Shown here in pieces: positions 47,639 to 55,755 of a stretch of 64,000 nt of DNA (within the stretch, counting starts at the first letter, position 1; each line of letters starts with the position of its first letter). Made by a program: the position numbers and the translations under genes. The DNA comes from Cupriavidus metallidurans CH34 (GTDB taxonomy: Bacteria > Pseudomonadota > Gammaproteobacteria > Burkholderiales > Burkholderiaceae), in the NCBI RefSeq assembly GCF_000196015.1, contig NC_007971.2, positions 1-64,000 on the forward strand, read 5' to 3'. Under the pieces are notes generated by a model. That model did no database searches and was not told the origin of the DNA. It saw nothing but the letters and a program-made list of their open reading frames with translations.

Positions 47639-47685
47639 ATCTCCTACCTGTCAGGCCATCGCAAGTGGCCTCTTACCCAGGAGAT
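47639..47685 (+). promoter_or_regulatory. SD-masking leader H
   Basis: ATCTCCT (47639-47645) pairs with AGGAGAT (47679-47685), the ribosome site. An inner hairpin GGCCA-TCGCAAG-TGGCC (47654-47670) is nearly identical to one at 55715-55731. Confidence 0.7.
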
Positions 47686-47690
47686 CGATC

Positions 47691-48530
47691 ATGAGCCATT
47701 TTTCCAAAGCAGTAGACCGCCGTTCCCGCCGTGCGATGACGGAATTCTTGTCCTCGCACTTCCGCTACCACACCGCTGGCAGCCACAACCGCAGTACTTC
47801 GTATGCCCACTGCATCAAGGTCGACCGGCTTGGCTTGAACCGCGAGCAAACCGACGCCGCGTATGACATGCTGGCGGCGGAGACGTACTGGGATCGCATA
47901 GATGATCCCATTCGCGAGTTCACCCACTCCATGCACGGGATGTACACGATCGGGACGAACGGGCGCTCCGGTGGCTATTTGGTCCTCTATCGCAGTGAGT
48001 ACAAGAGCACGGAGCATCTGTCCTTCTGCCGGTCGTGCGGCCAGCGGAACTTCAGGCGAGTCGCTCCTACCTTGGACGGCGCGGAAGGCATCATCGGCGC
48101 CGAAATCCTCCGCAATGGGGGCCTCTGGCACGACGACGTCTACCTCGGTCAATCGGCCATCCAGGCGATCGCGCTCTCGGACACCGAAAAGCTGGCCATG
48201 GTTAGCAAGCTCAAACCGCTGTTGAAGGACTGTTCCGCGGACAACCGTTGCGGCGTCTGTTCGGCCACCGGCGATCGCGGGCGCGTGAACTACGAAAAGT
48301 CCCCGGTCACGCTTTCGCACTGGCCAATGCGTCCCATCGACCAGGATGCTGATTTCAGTGACATGAGCATGGACGAACTGCGCTCGCGCGTCGACGTCGT
48401 CACGGCGTTCGATGCTGCGTGCGATGAGATTCGCGAGAATTTCATCGAGTTGCTGTCTGACTTCGCGCCGGTTGAACGAACCATCATGGTTCCCAAGACC
48501 GTCACCGTCCTCGAGCGACGCGCGGCTTAA
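47691..48530 (+). CDS. Hypothetical protein with Cys pairs, 279 residues
   Basis: ATG after the masked AGGAGAT. Two Cys pairs (SFCRSCGQRNF and CGVCSATGDRG) could bind metal. Mixed alpha/beta, unrecognised. Single-gene unit. Confidence 0.65.
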   Translation: MSHFSKAVDRRSRRAMTEFLSSHFRYHTAGSHNRSTSYAHCIKVDRLGLNREQTDAAYDMLAAETYWDRIDDPIREFTHSMHGMYTIGTNGRSGGYLVLYRSEYKSTEHLSFCRSCGQRNFRRVAPTLDGAEGIIGAEILRNGGLWHDDVYLGQSAIQAIALSDTEKLAMVSKLKPLLKDCSADNRCGVCSATGDRGRVNYEKSPVTLSHWPMRPIDQDADFSDMSMDELRSRVDVVTAFDAACDEIRENFIELLSDFAPVERTIMVPKTVTVLERRAA

Positions 48531-48536
48531 CCGCCC

Positions 48537-48573
48537 AGCCCACCGGACCAATGTCTGGTGGGCTTTTTCTTTC
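48537..48573 (+). terminator. Intrinsic terminator
   Basis: GCCCACC and GGTGGGC stem with GGAC/GTCT inside, then TTTTTCTTTC. Confidence 0.85.
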
Positions 48574-48641
48574 TGATTGGTCACGGCCCGGATCTATACC
48601 TGCTTGTAGGGCATCACCCCTTACCAGGCATGTGGAGAGTC

Positions 48642-48705
48642 GGGGCGCCCTGCGGCCCGTTCCTCCAATCCAACCACCGCCCAACCGTCCTCACAGGGCG
48701 GCCCC
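48642..48705 (+). promoter_or_regulatory. Long leader hairpin J
   Basis: GGGGCGCCCTG (48642-48652) pairs with CAGGGCGGCCCC (48694-48705) with one bulged G, closing about 41 nt. GGGCATCACC occurs directly on both sides of it, near 48609 and 48708. Confidence 0.45.
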
Positions 48706-48725
48706 AAGGGCATCACCAAGGATAG

Positions 48726-48935
48726 ATGATGCGAACCGACAAGCAGGTTGTCGAGCAGACGAACGAGTTGGCCAGACAACTCTACGAGTTGCTGGGCTAT
48801 CACGTACGACAAGGGTATCGCTTTGACAAGGCCACCCATCCTCATGAGGTCGAGGCATGGCGTGGCGCCTGTGCGGCGCAGCGTTTGCTGACCGACACGG
48901 ACCCCGAGGATGCACTCGCAAACGTGGAGGACTGA
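48726..48935 (+). CDS. Small hypothetical protein, 69 residues
   Basis: CAAGGATAG before ATG-ATG. Helical, charged (EQTNELARQLYELLGYHVRQ). Unrecognised. Confidence 0.6.
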   Translation: MMRTDKQVVEQTNELARQLYELLGYHVRQGYRFDKATHPHEVEAWRGACAAQRLLTDTDPEDALANVED

Positions 48936-49040
48936 ATCTACTGGTTTGGCATCGTCCACGGCAGCTATCAAACGCCTGTAGAGACTCGCCCTGTGGCAAG
49001 CACTTACGGCACAATTCCCGAATCGGAGAAAGGCACAGAA

Positions 49041-49415
49041 ATGAAAACAATCGAGACTGGCAAGCATGCGGGCTGCGTGCGTGGTTTTGTCCATTCTACG
49101 GAGGCCTGGTATCACCGCGGTAAGACATCCGTGCTCGATGAAGTGTTGTTTGGCTTCTATGCCCCGGAAGGCGGCACCACCGGGGAGATGCGCGTGGTGT
49201 GGCGAGAGCTTGGTCGCGACATCGTTCCAGAACTCACAGTCTTTGACGACGCATGGGCGGCGCTGGCGGAATTCGGTGACCTTTTGGCATTGATGTCCGC
49301 CGCAGACGCCAAGCACGTAACGGGCAAGCAGTTCTGCGAAATGCTCGTGCAATGCGGCTTTGTCGACATGACCGAGCGGGTCGAGGGGGAACGTCCCTGG
49401 CTGCAGAAGGCCTGA
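49041..49415 (+). CDS. Hypothetical protein, 124 residues
   Basis: CGGAGAAAGGC before the ATG; GGCAAGCAC lies in the leader. Soluble alpha/beta protein; residues 40-90 include GEMRVVWRELGRDIVPELTV. Unrecognised. Followed by its own terminator. Confidence 0.6.
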   Translation: MKTIETGKHAGCVRGFVHSTEAWYHRGKTSVLDEVLFGFYAPEGGTTGEMRVVWRELGRDIVPELTVFDDAWAALAEFGDLLALMSAADAKHVTGKQFCEMLVQCGFVDMTERVEGERPWLQKA

Positions 49416-49437
49416 ACCCAAGTCTGATCCAAACCAA

Positions 49438-49475
49438 CCCCGGTTGCTCTCTCGAGCTGCCGGGGTTTTTCTTTT
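49438..49475 (+). terminator. Intrinsic terminator
   Basis: CCCCGG and CCGGGG stem with TCTCTCGAG inside, then TTTTTCTTTT. Confidence 0.85.
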
Positions 49476-49486
49476 GTGGCCCGCTT

Positions 49487-50491
49487 TCAGGTACGAGGCC
49501 TTGTGGCCAGTCCCGAAAGCCACCAGGACGGGGCGCGATGGTACACATTCGCCCGATGCCACGCGAGGTACTTGCACATATCTGCGTCGGGCTGACGCAA
49601 CCTGAGCGCCCCCGTTAAGACCGAGATGCCACGGTAGCGACAGTAGTCCCCGTACTCGGACGACATGAGTAGGCAGCCATCGTCATCGAACGACACCAAG
49701 CCGCTGCAAAATGCCATGTCGACATGGGTGGCGAGCAGTAAAACGTTGGATAAGTCCATCCGTTCTGCGTCGGTGCAGGCGGACCAAGGCTTGAGGTGGG
49801 TTACGCAAAGTAGGGCGGGGTCCCCAAGCCCAGTTAAGTCGCAGCGAGTCACGTGGAGTCGGAGCAGGGCCTTCCTGATCAAATCCAGGCCTACTTGCTG
49901 TCTCGCAAGCTGGTCGGCCTCAGACTTGGCGGGAATATGGGCCGTTGCTTGTCGGAACTGGTGCAACAACGAGGCTTCCGTCTCAATCTCTGCTATGGAG
50001 CTCGGAGGAATGGCCACAAGCGAGTTTGAAGCTTCAGCCGGCTCCGCAGCTGGCAACGCCACCATCCGAGGCGGCGACATTAGTATGGCCGCACCTTCCC
50101 GATAGAGATCGTCTGGGTTCAGGAGGCCTATGCGGACATCGTGATAGTGGCCCAGGAAACTCAGCGCTTCGTGCGTATTGGCAAACCCAATCCCGAGCCA
50201 GTCGGCGCCACGTTGATGGCCCGCATAGCGCTTAGTGACGGCGAGTTGTCGGGTAATCCACGCCGTAATCTTCCGCGGGCGGGTGGCCGTCGACTCGATG
50301 CGCTCAGTACAAATGGCGAGCTCCAACTGGTGGCCGGGCAGCGTAGCGGACCAGTAGAGCGAGCACGCCAGCCTCCCATGCCGCATCAAGCCCACGCCGT
50401 CGCTCAGGCCACGTTGTGCCGGCGCCAAGAAAGCGATCTCTGCCTTCTTGACGATGTGCTCCCAGCAAGAGGGGACGACGGGAACAGTCAT
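49487..50491 (-). CDS. HNH endonuclease-like protein
   Basis: 334 residues. The C-terminal third carries an HNH signature of the type found in bacterial restriction or repair nucleases: RCDLTGLGDPALL, then THLKPWSACTDAERMD, then NVLLLATHVDMAFCSG. The first two thirds are unrecognised and could recognise DNA. The first Cys-pair ligand is reduced to one Cys. No methylase lies beside it. Confidence 0.65.
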   Translation of the reverse strand: MTVPVVPSCWEHIVKKAEIAFLAPAQRGLSDGVGLMRHGRLACSLYWSATLPGHQLELAICTERIESTATRPRKITAWITRQLAVTKRYAGHQRGADWLGIGFANTHEALSFLGHYHDVRIGLLNPDDLYREGAAILMSPPRMVALPAAEPAEASNSLVAIPPSSIAEIETEASLLHQFRQATAHIPAKSEADQLARQQVGLDLIRKALLRLHVTRCDLTGLGDPALLCVTHLKPWSACTDAERMDLSNVLLLATHVDMAFCSGLVSFDDDGCLLMSSEYGDYCRYRGISVLTGALRLRQPDADMCKYLAWHRANVYHRAPSWWLSGLATRPRT

Positions 50492-50828
50492 TCAAACCCC
50501 TGGTTCGGTCGGGATGTTTCACGAGCCTCCGCGGTGCTCCGGGTCACCGGAGACTCGGCTGCAGCCCCCAGCGCAACACCAGAACTGCCACAGCAACAAG
50601 ACGACATGGGGGGGGAAGGGCAAGTAACCCATCCTCTTGTTCGGTTAGATGGCCCGCGGCCGAGCGACCGTTCGATTTCTTGCAGGCCGCCGTCAGCGCA
50701 CGTGTAGGCCAATTTCCACCGCATGGCTACAACCTATAGGCTGCAGATCAATCGACACCGGCCTACGAAAGCGTTGCAGATCCCCATCAATGCCGCGGAC
50801 AAAACAGCAGATTCCGGCGGGGGAAACG

Positions 50829-50865
50829 GCAAATATGTGCCGTTATTTGCACCCAAATGTATAAT
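50829..50865 (+). promoter_or_regulatory. Promoter and inverted repeat before the recombinase-like gene
   Basis: GCAAATA (50829-50835) and TATTTGC (50844-50850) form an inverted repeat; TATAAT (50860-50865) follows. The rest of 50492-50916 shows no gene. Confidence 0.5.
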
Positions 50866-50916
50866 GTAGCTAACAGTCAAGCGTGAAGCACCCCTCCACA
50901 CATCCCGCGAGCGCAC

Positions 50917-52092
50917 ATGGCCAACAAGGAAATCTTCGAGCCGAAAACCGTCGACTGGCAGAACGACCCCACGCAAGCTTTTGACGGCTGGCTCTCCACG
51001 CTGAAGGGCCGCCGAAAGGATGCGCCGCAGCTGAAAGTCTCCTCAGTTGAGATCTACAAGCTGCAGTGGGGGAAGTTCCTCGCGTTCCTGGACCAAAGGA
51101 AGATCCTAGTCACCGAGACAACTGCGAAGGATGTCTCAGATTTTCTTTCGACACTGGCCAACACCAACGCGTCAAGCCAGCGGGAACGATATCGTGCTCT
51201 CCTTGAGCGGGTATTCAAACACCTCCTCGGCGCCGATGCAACGACCGACGAGCGGCTCAATCCCGCTAGCTGTTCGTCCCAAGGGATAGAACCGGGTAGA
51301 AAGAATTTATTGAATACAGCGCTGCAGATGGGCTTCCTGCGCCGTTCTGAGTACGACATACTGGTCTCCCATCTGAACAGCCCGCTCAAACCAGCAACCG
51401 ACATCACCGCACACCGCAAACAACTACGCGACCGCGCCATGGTGGCCGTGTTTCTCGGGGCAGGCCTGAAGGTTCACCAGGCATTGAGCCTGACTGTTAG
51501 CTGCATCGAGACGAAACGTGCCGTACAAATCACCGTTCAGGAAGAGGATTCGAAGTTCTTTCACCAGGTGCGCGTCATGCCGTTCGCGGCGGATCTGCTC
51601 AAACGATGGTTGGCGCAGCGACGGAAGTGGGAGCGCGAATGCCTGAAGAAGGGCCGCAAGGTGGGCGATCTGGTTTTCCCGGCGGAGATTGTTGATCCCG
51701 ACCGGCTGCAGGCCCTCGAGGAAGATTCTCCGGACGCAAAGCCCAGCGCCGGCTCATGGATCGACCTCCTCGATACAGAGGGGGCTGCAGGAATCTCCCG
51801 GCGTGGCCGCAATGGCACCGGTACCCGGTTGGTTGGGCGTGCGATGAACTCGGTCATGGCACTGCGCGTATGTGAGGCGGTCATGCAGGAGTCGGGGGTG
51901 TACACGAGCCAGGAGGGCGCCGCTGCCGAGAGCATCAGCCCCCAAATACTCCGGAACAGCTTTGCCGCGGCTCTTTTTGCGTCAGGCGAAACGACGTTGG
52001 GCGTGCAGAACCAGCTGGGGTTCGCGGAAGAAATCTCCGCTGCGCGACTGAAAGCCGCGTGGGATTCCTGGCGCAGCTTTGGCAATGACTAG
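50917..52092 (+). CDS. Tyrosine-recombinase-like protein lacking catalytic residues
   Basis: 391 residues with an N-terminal core-binding (SAM-like) domain (about 20-110) and a C-terminal integrase fold. Box I reads GAGLKVHQALSL, with Lys for the catalytic Arg. Box II reads SPQILRNSFAAALFASGETT, then LGF where LGH is normal, and ends SAARLKAAW with no Tyr nucleophile. Of the usual R-H-R-H-Y set only the second Arg remains. It is probably a DNA-binding relative rather than an active integrase. Confidence 0.7.
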   Translation: MANKEIFEPKTVDWQNDPTQAFDGWLSTLKGRRKDAPQLKVSSVEIYKLQWGKFLAFLDQRKILVTETTAKDVSDFLSTLANTNASSQRERYRALLERVFKHLLGADATTDERLNPASCSSQGIEPGRKNLLNTALQMGFLRRSEYDILVSHLNSPLKPATDITAHRKQLRDRAMVAVFLGAGLKVHQALSLTVSCIETKRAVQITVQEEDSKFFHQVRVMPFAADLLKRWLAQRRKWERECLKKGRKVGDLVFPAEIVDPDRLQALEEDSPDAKPSAGSWIDLLDTEGAAGISRRGRNGTGTRLVGRAMNSVMALRVCEAVMQESGVYTSQEGAAAESISPQILRNSFAAALFASGETTLGVQNQLGFAEEISAARLKAAWDSWRSFGND

Positions 52093-52229
52093 TGACTCGC
52101 CGGCAAGTCGCCGCCCCCCCGTCCGGCATCGCGGCAGCCACGACGCCACGTCATGCACACGAAATAGGCCAGCCGAGCGGCTCAAAGCCGCGTGGGATAG
52201 CTGGCGCATATTCTCGCCGGCCCGATTCT

Positions 52230-54167
52230 TCAGGGGTTGACGGCCGCCGGCGCGATCCCCCGTGCCAGTTCGGAGACGAGGGCGGCCATCCTGGAGCAAT
52301 GCCCGCGCTTTTCTGGCGCAATATCCGCCAGTTCCGACGCCCATCGCTTGTAGCGAATGAATGTAGACGGCTTCAATGCAGCGAGCCTTTCCATCTGACC
52401 CGAGTCCGAGACCACGACCGCGCTGACGATGCCGTCGCCCAAGAGCGAGGCAATGCCGTAGTCCTCAAGCTCCGCGCTCTCGTCGTTGAGCAGCCTGCTT
52501 GGGGCTCGTTTGCCTGGAAGGGTAGTTCCCAAGCCGGCCCCAATGATATCTATCGTCAGGCCCGCAGCGTTCAACGCACTGAATCTCCCGGCGTGGCCGA
52601 CCAACTCCTCAAACGTCTCATCGACCTCCCGCAGAGCATCAATCAGAGCCTTTGGTGTCAACGCGCCGGCAGCTAACAGTTGCACCCGCTTACCAAAGAG
52701 CCGGTGCCGGGATGCGTCCGTGATGATGGCACCGGCGGCCGATGCGTAGACCAGACAGGCATAGTTTCCGATTGCTACCAATCGATCCCCGAGCTCCATC
52801 TGCCGGAGAGCCCGCAGAAAGGAAACCAGCGTTGAAGGCGCATGCTGGCCTGCGAACAGCGTCTTGTTGGTGCCCTCCACCGATAGCATGCTCGTGCGCA
52901 AATCGGCAACGCGCTGCGCCGTTTGCTTTTGCCCGCGCCAGGCATAGAACCCGTCCGCATAATCTGAGAACGCCTTGGAGGCAATGCAGTAGTTGGCGAA
53001 CTCCTGCGCTGTCATTGTCCGAATGTGGAAGTCGGCCACCGCCTCGGCATAGACGATCTGCCGCATCCTCGGTGTCTCGCGCTCCGATGCTCGCAATGGC
53101 TCGGATTCAGGATGGCGAGTGGTCGCTGGCCTGGCCTGTTCCTGGTCCGTTGACGGCTCAGGCTCCAACCCCGCAAACCGCCGCAGGTGAAGGCGCTGCT
53201 TGTCCGACAACGTGCCCTTGGGGATATCAATACTGACGTGAAGGACCAGGTCCCCGGACCCATCCCCGCTCCTCAGCCCTTGCCCAGCAAGCCTGAGGTA
53301 CTTCCCGGCGCGTGTCCCGGCGGGAATCTTGATTTGGAGATCGCTGCCCAAGACTTCGAATGTTCGGGTGGCACCAAGCATTGCGTCGATGCAATCGATT
53401 CGGATCTCCGTGTAGACATTCAGTCCCCGAACGTGGCCAAGCTTGTGCTTCTTGACTTGAATGATGCAGTAGAGGTCTCCTGGGGCGCCGCCGTTGAAGC
53501 CTGGGCCGCCTTTCCCAAGTAGCCGGAGGTTGCAACCATTGTGCGTCCTTGCCGGCACCGTCACTTCGAATAGATGATCCCTCGATAGGTAGCCGCGTCC
53601 TGTACACCAAGGGCAGCGCGTCCTGGCCCTAGCTCGGCCCCTACCACTACACGCGTAGCAGCCAATACCGCCGCATTCAGGACACTCCGTCGTGTATGCG
53701 TGGAAAAGGAAGCCAGTCCCGTCGCAAAGCGGGCAGTCGTCATCGGCGAGCCAGCCGACTCTCACGTACCCACCACGAAGCACAGTCTGCACATCGGTAG
53801 TGGCCTTCACGAACAAGTCGCGGCCGTGCTCCGGGGGCTTTGGTGGGGGGCTGCGCCGCGAGGATTGGCGTTGATGCCGGCTCGGTCCAGAATCGAAATC
53901 GTCATCGCCGTCGGCTTCGTCGTCTGCCGCGAAGCCGCCGAACCCTGTGCGCGCATCGTAGGCCTGCTTGCGCGCGTCATCGGACAGAACGGCGTAGGCG
54001 CGATTGATGTCCTTGAGCCGCTCTTCGGCCAATTTCCGCTCGGCTTCCGGGGCCTTGGACAGTCGATCCGGATGCCACTTCTGGGCAAGGCGCCGGTACG
54101 CGGTGCGGATAGTTGCCGCATCAGCGTCAGGGCTGACTCCCAGCGTCTGATAGTGGTTCTCCGACAT
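52230..54167 (-). CDS. DnaJ-type chaperone with extra C-terminal domain
   Basis: 645 residues from MSENHYQTLG (the longest frame starts at 54212). J domain 4-72 with HPD at 32-34. After an acidic spacer come four CxxCxGxG motifs at 145, 162, 170 and 185, then the two substrate-binding beta domains to about 350. This is a full class A DnaJ, normally about 375 residues. The last 270 residues (AEAVADFHIRTMTAQEFANY and on) are unrecognised. It may recruit Hsp70 to a plasmid-specific target. Confidence 0.85.
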   Translation of the reverse strand: MSENHYQTLGVSPDADAATIRTAYRRLAQKWHPDRLSKAPEAERKLAEERLKDINRAYAVLSDDARKQAYDARTGFGGFAADDEADGDDDFDSGPSRHQRQSSRRSPPPKPPEHGRDLFVKATTDVQTVLRGGYVRVGWLADDDCPLCDGTGFLFHAYTTECPECGGIGCYACSGRGRARARTRCPWCTGRGYLSRDHLFEVTVPARTHNGCNLRLLGKGGPGFNGGAPGDLYCIIQVKKHKLGHVRGLNVYTEIRIDCIDAMLGATRTFEVLGSDLQIKIPAGTRAGKYLRLAGQGLRSGDGSGDLVLHVSIDIPKGTLSDKQRLHLRRFAGLEPEPSTDQEQARPATTRHPESEPLRASERETPRMRQIVYAEAVADFHIRTMTAQEFANYCIASKAFSDYADGFYAWRGQKQTAQRVADLRTSMLSVEGTNKTLFAGQHAPSTLVSFLRALRQMELGDRLVAIGNYACLVYASAAGAIITDASRHRLFGKRVQLLAAGALTPKALIDALREVDETFEELVGHAGRFSALNAAGLTIDIIGAGLGTTLPGKRAPSRLLNDESAELEDYGIASLLGDGIVSAVVVSDSGQMERLAALKPSTFIRYKRWASELADIAPEKRGHCSRMAALVSELARGIAPAAVNP

Positions 54168-54293
54168 CCCAGGAACGTGTGTCTTGTGGGCCAAAGCGGA
54201 AGCGTGGCACAAGCGCGCAATATTGCATAGGGTGTCTCAGATTGCGCCATGGCGTGGGTCCTGGCCGGCGGCAATCGCAAGCCCCAAAGAAAA

Positions 54294-54324
54294 AAGGCCA
54301 TCGGGAGAACCCGAATGGCCTTTT
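54294..54324. terminator. Bidirectional terminator
   Basis: AAGGCCAT(C)GGG and CCC(GA)ATGGCCTT stem. Leftward tail TTTTTTCTTT is strong; rightward tail is TTTTC. Confidence 0.8.
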
Positions 54325-54328
54325 CACA

Positions 54329-54541
54329 TCATCGGCGGACGTGCCGATCGGCCATCGAGTGGCGATAGAGCACGACTACCAGCAGCAGAAGCGCCGCGTT
54401 TCGATTCAAGGTGCCAAGGAGGACATTCATTCCCGAAACTTCCGCCATCTCCGCACGCATCCGAGGATGAATGCAGAGGAGGGCGATCATGACAAATGAC
54501 CCCGGCATCGCAAGGAATGCCGCGAAGGCTAGCTTTTTCAT
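54329..54541 (-). CDS. Small membrane protein, 70 residues
   Basis: Two hydrophobic helices (about 5-24 and 40-60) and an Arg/His-rich end. CGGAG lies 12 nt before the ATG. Divergent from the gene at 54664; ends at the terminator. Unrecognised. Confidence 0.6.
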   Translation of the reverse strand: MKKLAFAAFLAMPGSFVMIALLCIHPRMRAEMAEVSGMNVLLGTLNRNAALLLLVVVLYRHSMADRHVRR

Positions 54542-54589
54542 CGTGACTGACTCCGTTATCTGTTACCTCGGAGATGCGGTACACGACCT

Positions 54590-54662
54590 TGTATCTCGAT
54601 TGCAGGTGGGTGATCTGCATAGCCAAGCATCACGCAAACGCTCCCCACCTCAAGGAGATACA
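54590..54662 (+). promoter_or_regulatory. SD-masking leader L (multi-stem)
   Basis: TGTATCTC (54590-54597) pairs with GAGATACA (54655-54662), overlapping AAGGAG. Nested inside are GGTGGG/CCCACC (54605-54610 with 54644-54649) and GTGAT/ATCAC (54610-54614 with 54629-54633). GCCAAGCATC takes the place of the GCAAG element. Confidence 0.6.
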
Positions 54663-54663
54663 G

Positions 54664-55194
54664 ATGAATGAAGCCCTTCCCACCAAGCACGAACTTCGCC
54701 GTCAGATGCATGAAGCGCTGGGCAGTTGGCTGTATGCCCGTCGCGCGACGAGTAAAACCAAGCAGGAGCGAGCCGAACACGTCCTCGACTACCGTCGCCG
54801 GCGGAATCAGCTTGCGGCAGGGATGTACCGCGAGGAAGTCAATGCACGCGGGAATACCGTCCATCGCGATCTGGATGCGGATCTGGCGCTCGGGTTTGTT
54901 AGCCGGGATCGATACGTGTATGACAGCAAGCTCTGCGGCGCCGGCTGGCAACAGTACGACACCGACCAGGATGCCCCTTACTTCGGGTGTTGGGTCAACC
55001 TCGAAAAGCGTTGGACCATGTGCTACGCCGAAGGCGACCGGATTCTGGTGAAATGCCCCAGCGAGGAATCGCTGAAGGCCGAGCTCGCCGACATGGATCG
55101 GTTCTATGGCCGGGCTCCTGCCGCGTTCACCTTGTTTGCCTCCGGTGGGCAGGCAACCCAGCTCGTATGCGAACGACCATCGGTCACACCCTGA
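54664..55194 (+). CDS. Hypothetical protein, 176 residues
   Basis: ATG just after the masked GGAGATACAG. N-terminal basic helices (LYARRATSKTKQERAEHVLDY), then an aromatic-rich region. Unrecognised. Single-gene unit with leader and terminator. Confidence 0.65.
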   Translation: MNEALPTKHELRRQMHEALGSWLYARRATSKTKQERAEHVLDYRRRRNQLAAGMYREEVNARGNTVHRDLDADLALGFVSRDRYVYDSKLCGAGWQQYDTDQDAPYFGCWVNLEKRWTMCYAEGDRILVKCPSEESLKAELADMDRFYGRAPAAFTLFASGGQATQLVCERPSVTP

Positions 55195-55211
55195 TCCGTC
55201 AAGCCTCTACG

Positions 55212-55243
55212 CCCCCGTGTTATTCACGGGGGTTTTGTTTTTC
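55212..55243 (+). terminator. Intrinsic terminator
   Basis: CCCCCGTG-TTATT-CACGGGGG, then TTTTGTTTTT. Confidence 0.9.
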
Positions 55244-55307
55244 TGCGCGGCCATTAGCTGACGCTGTGAGCCATACCCGATCACAGACCAACGCAAAGGA
55301 GGCTTTC

Positions 55308-55475
55308 GTGATCACCTGGCCTGACCTCAGGATTCCCCCCATCAACCTCTGGAATGCCCCCAGGGTGCAGCTCCCCAGCACCGTTCCCACACATAGGGCG
55401 CAACCGACCAACGGGCACCGAGGGCAGTTTCGCCCCGTCACTGCGGAGATCCAACAGCTGCTCAAAGCCCGATGA
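55308..55475 (+). CDS. Small Pro-rich protein, 55 residues
   Basis: GTG start with AAAGGAGG at ideal spacing. Pro/Arg/Gln-rich, unrecognised. A terminator follows. Confidence 0.55.
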   Translation: MITWPDLRIPPINLWNAPRVQLPSTVPTHRAQPTNGHRGQFRPVTAEIQQLLKAR

Positions 55476-55503
55476 CCTGCCATATCAATGAACTGCACCA
55501 CCG

Positions 55504-55540
55504 ACGCCCTGGCTAGCAAGACAGCCGGGGCGTTTCCTTT
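55504..55540 (+). terminator. Intrinsic terminator
   Basis: ACGCCC(T)GGCT and AGCC(G)GGGCGT stem, then TTCCTTTTCC. Confidence 0.75.
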
Positions 55541-55583
55541 TCCATCCACCCCATAGCCCCGTCACCAGCTGCCGCCTTCTGCC

Positions 55584-55616
55584 CTATGCGCACTGCGCAT
55601 TGCGCATTGCGCATAG
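55584..55616. repeat. TGCGCA-type palindrome
   Basis: CTATGCGCA and TGCGCATAG (9-bp arms) enclose further TGCGCATTGCGCA copies. Same core as the palindromes at 3047, 6373 and 6475. Confidence 0.55.
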
Positions 55617-55697
55617 CGTGCGCTGGCCGTGGATACCCGACCCGCCTCCGCGTCCTGCCCGACCTCCCACCGCTCACCAGGTTACAGCCACCTGGTG

Positions 55698-55753
55698 GTC
55701 ATCACCTGGCGTACGGCCATCGCAAGTGGCTCCTTTCAACCTCAGGAGATGAC
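55698..55753 (+). promoter_or_regulatory. SD-masking leader I
   Basis: GTCATC-A-CCTG (55698-55708) pairs with CAGG-A-GATGAC (55743-55753), covering the ribosome site. The inner hairpin GGCCA-TCGCAAG-TGGCT (55715-55731) has the same loop as leader H, 8 kb away. Confidence 0.7.
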
Positions 55754-55755
55754 AC

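Noticed and set aside
40671..49475. Integron cassette array
   Set aside because: Genes are single and same-strand, but the inverted repeats between them are ordinary terminators or SD-masking stems. No GTTRRRY core sites or integron integrase were seen.
50917..52092. Active phage or plasmid integrase with attachment site
   Set aside because: The nucleophilic Tyr and most catalytic positions are missing, and no tRNA or duplicated attachment core was found nearby.
54894..54906. Another copy of the TACGTGTTATGTA motif (GATACGTGTATGAC)
   Set aside because: It lies well inside a coding gene and differs in the central and right positions.
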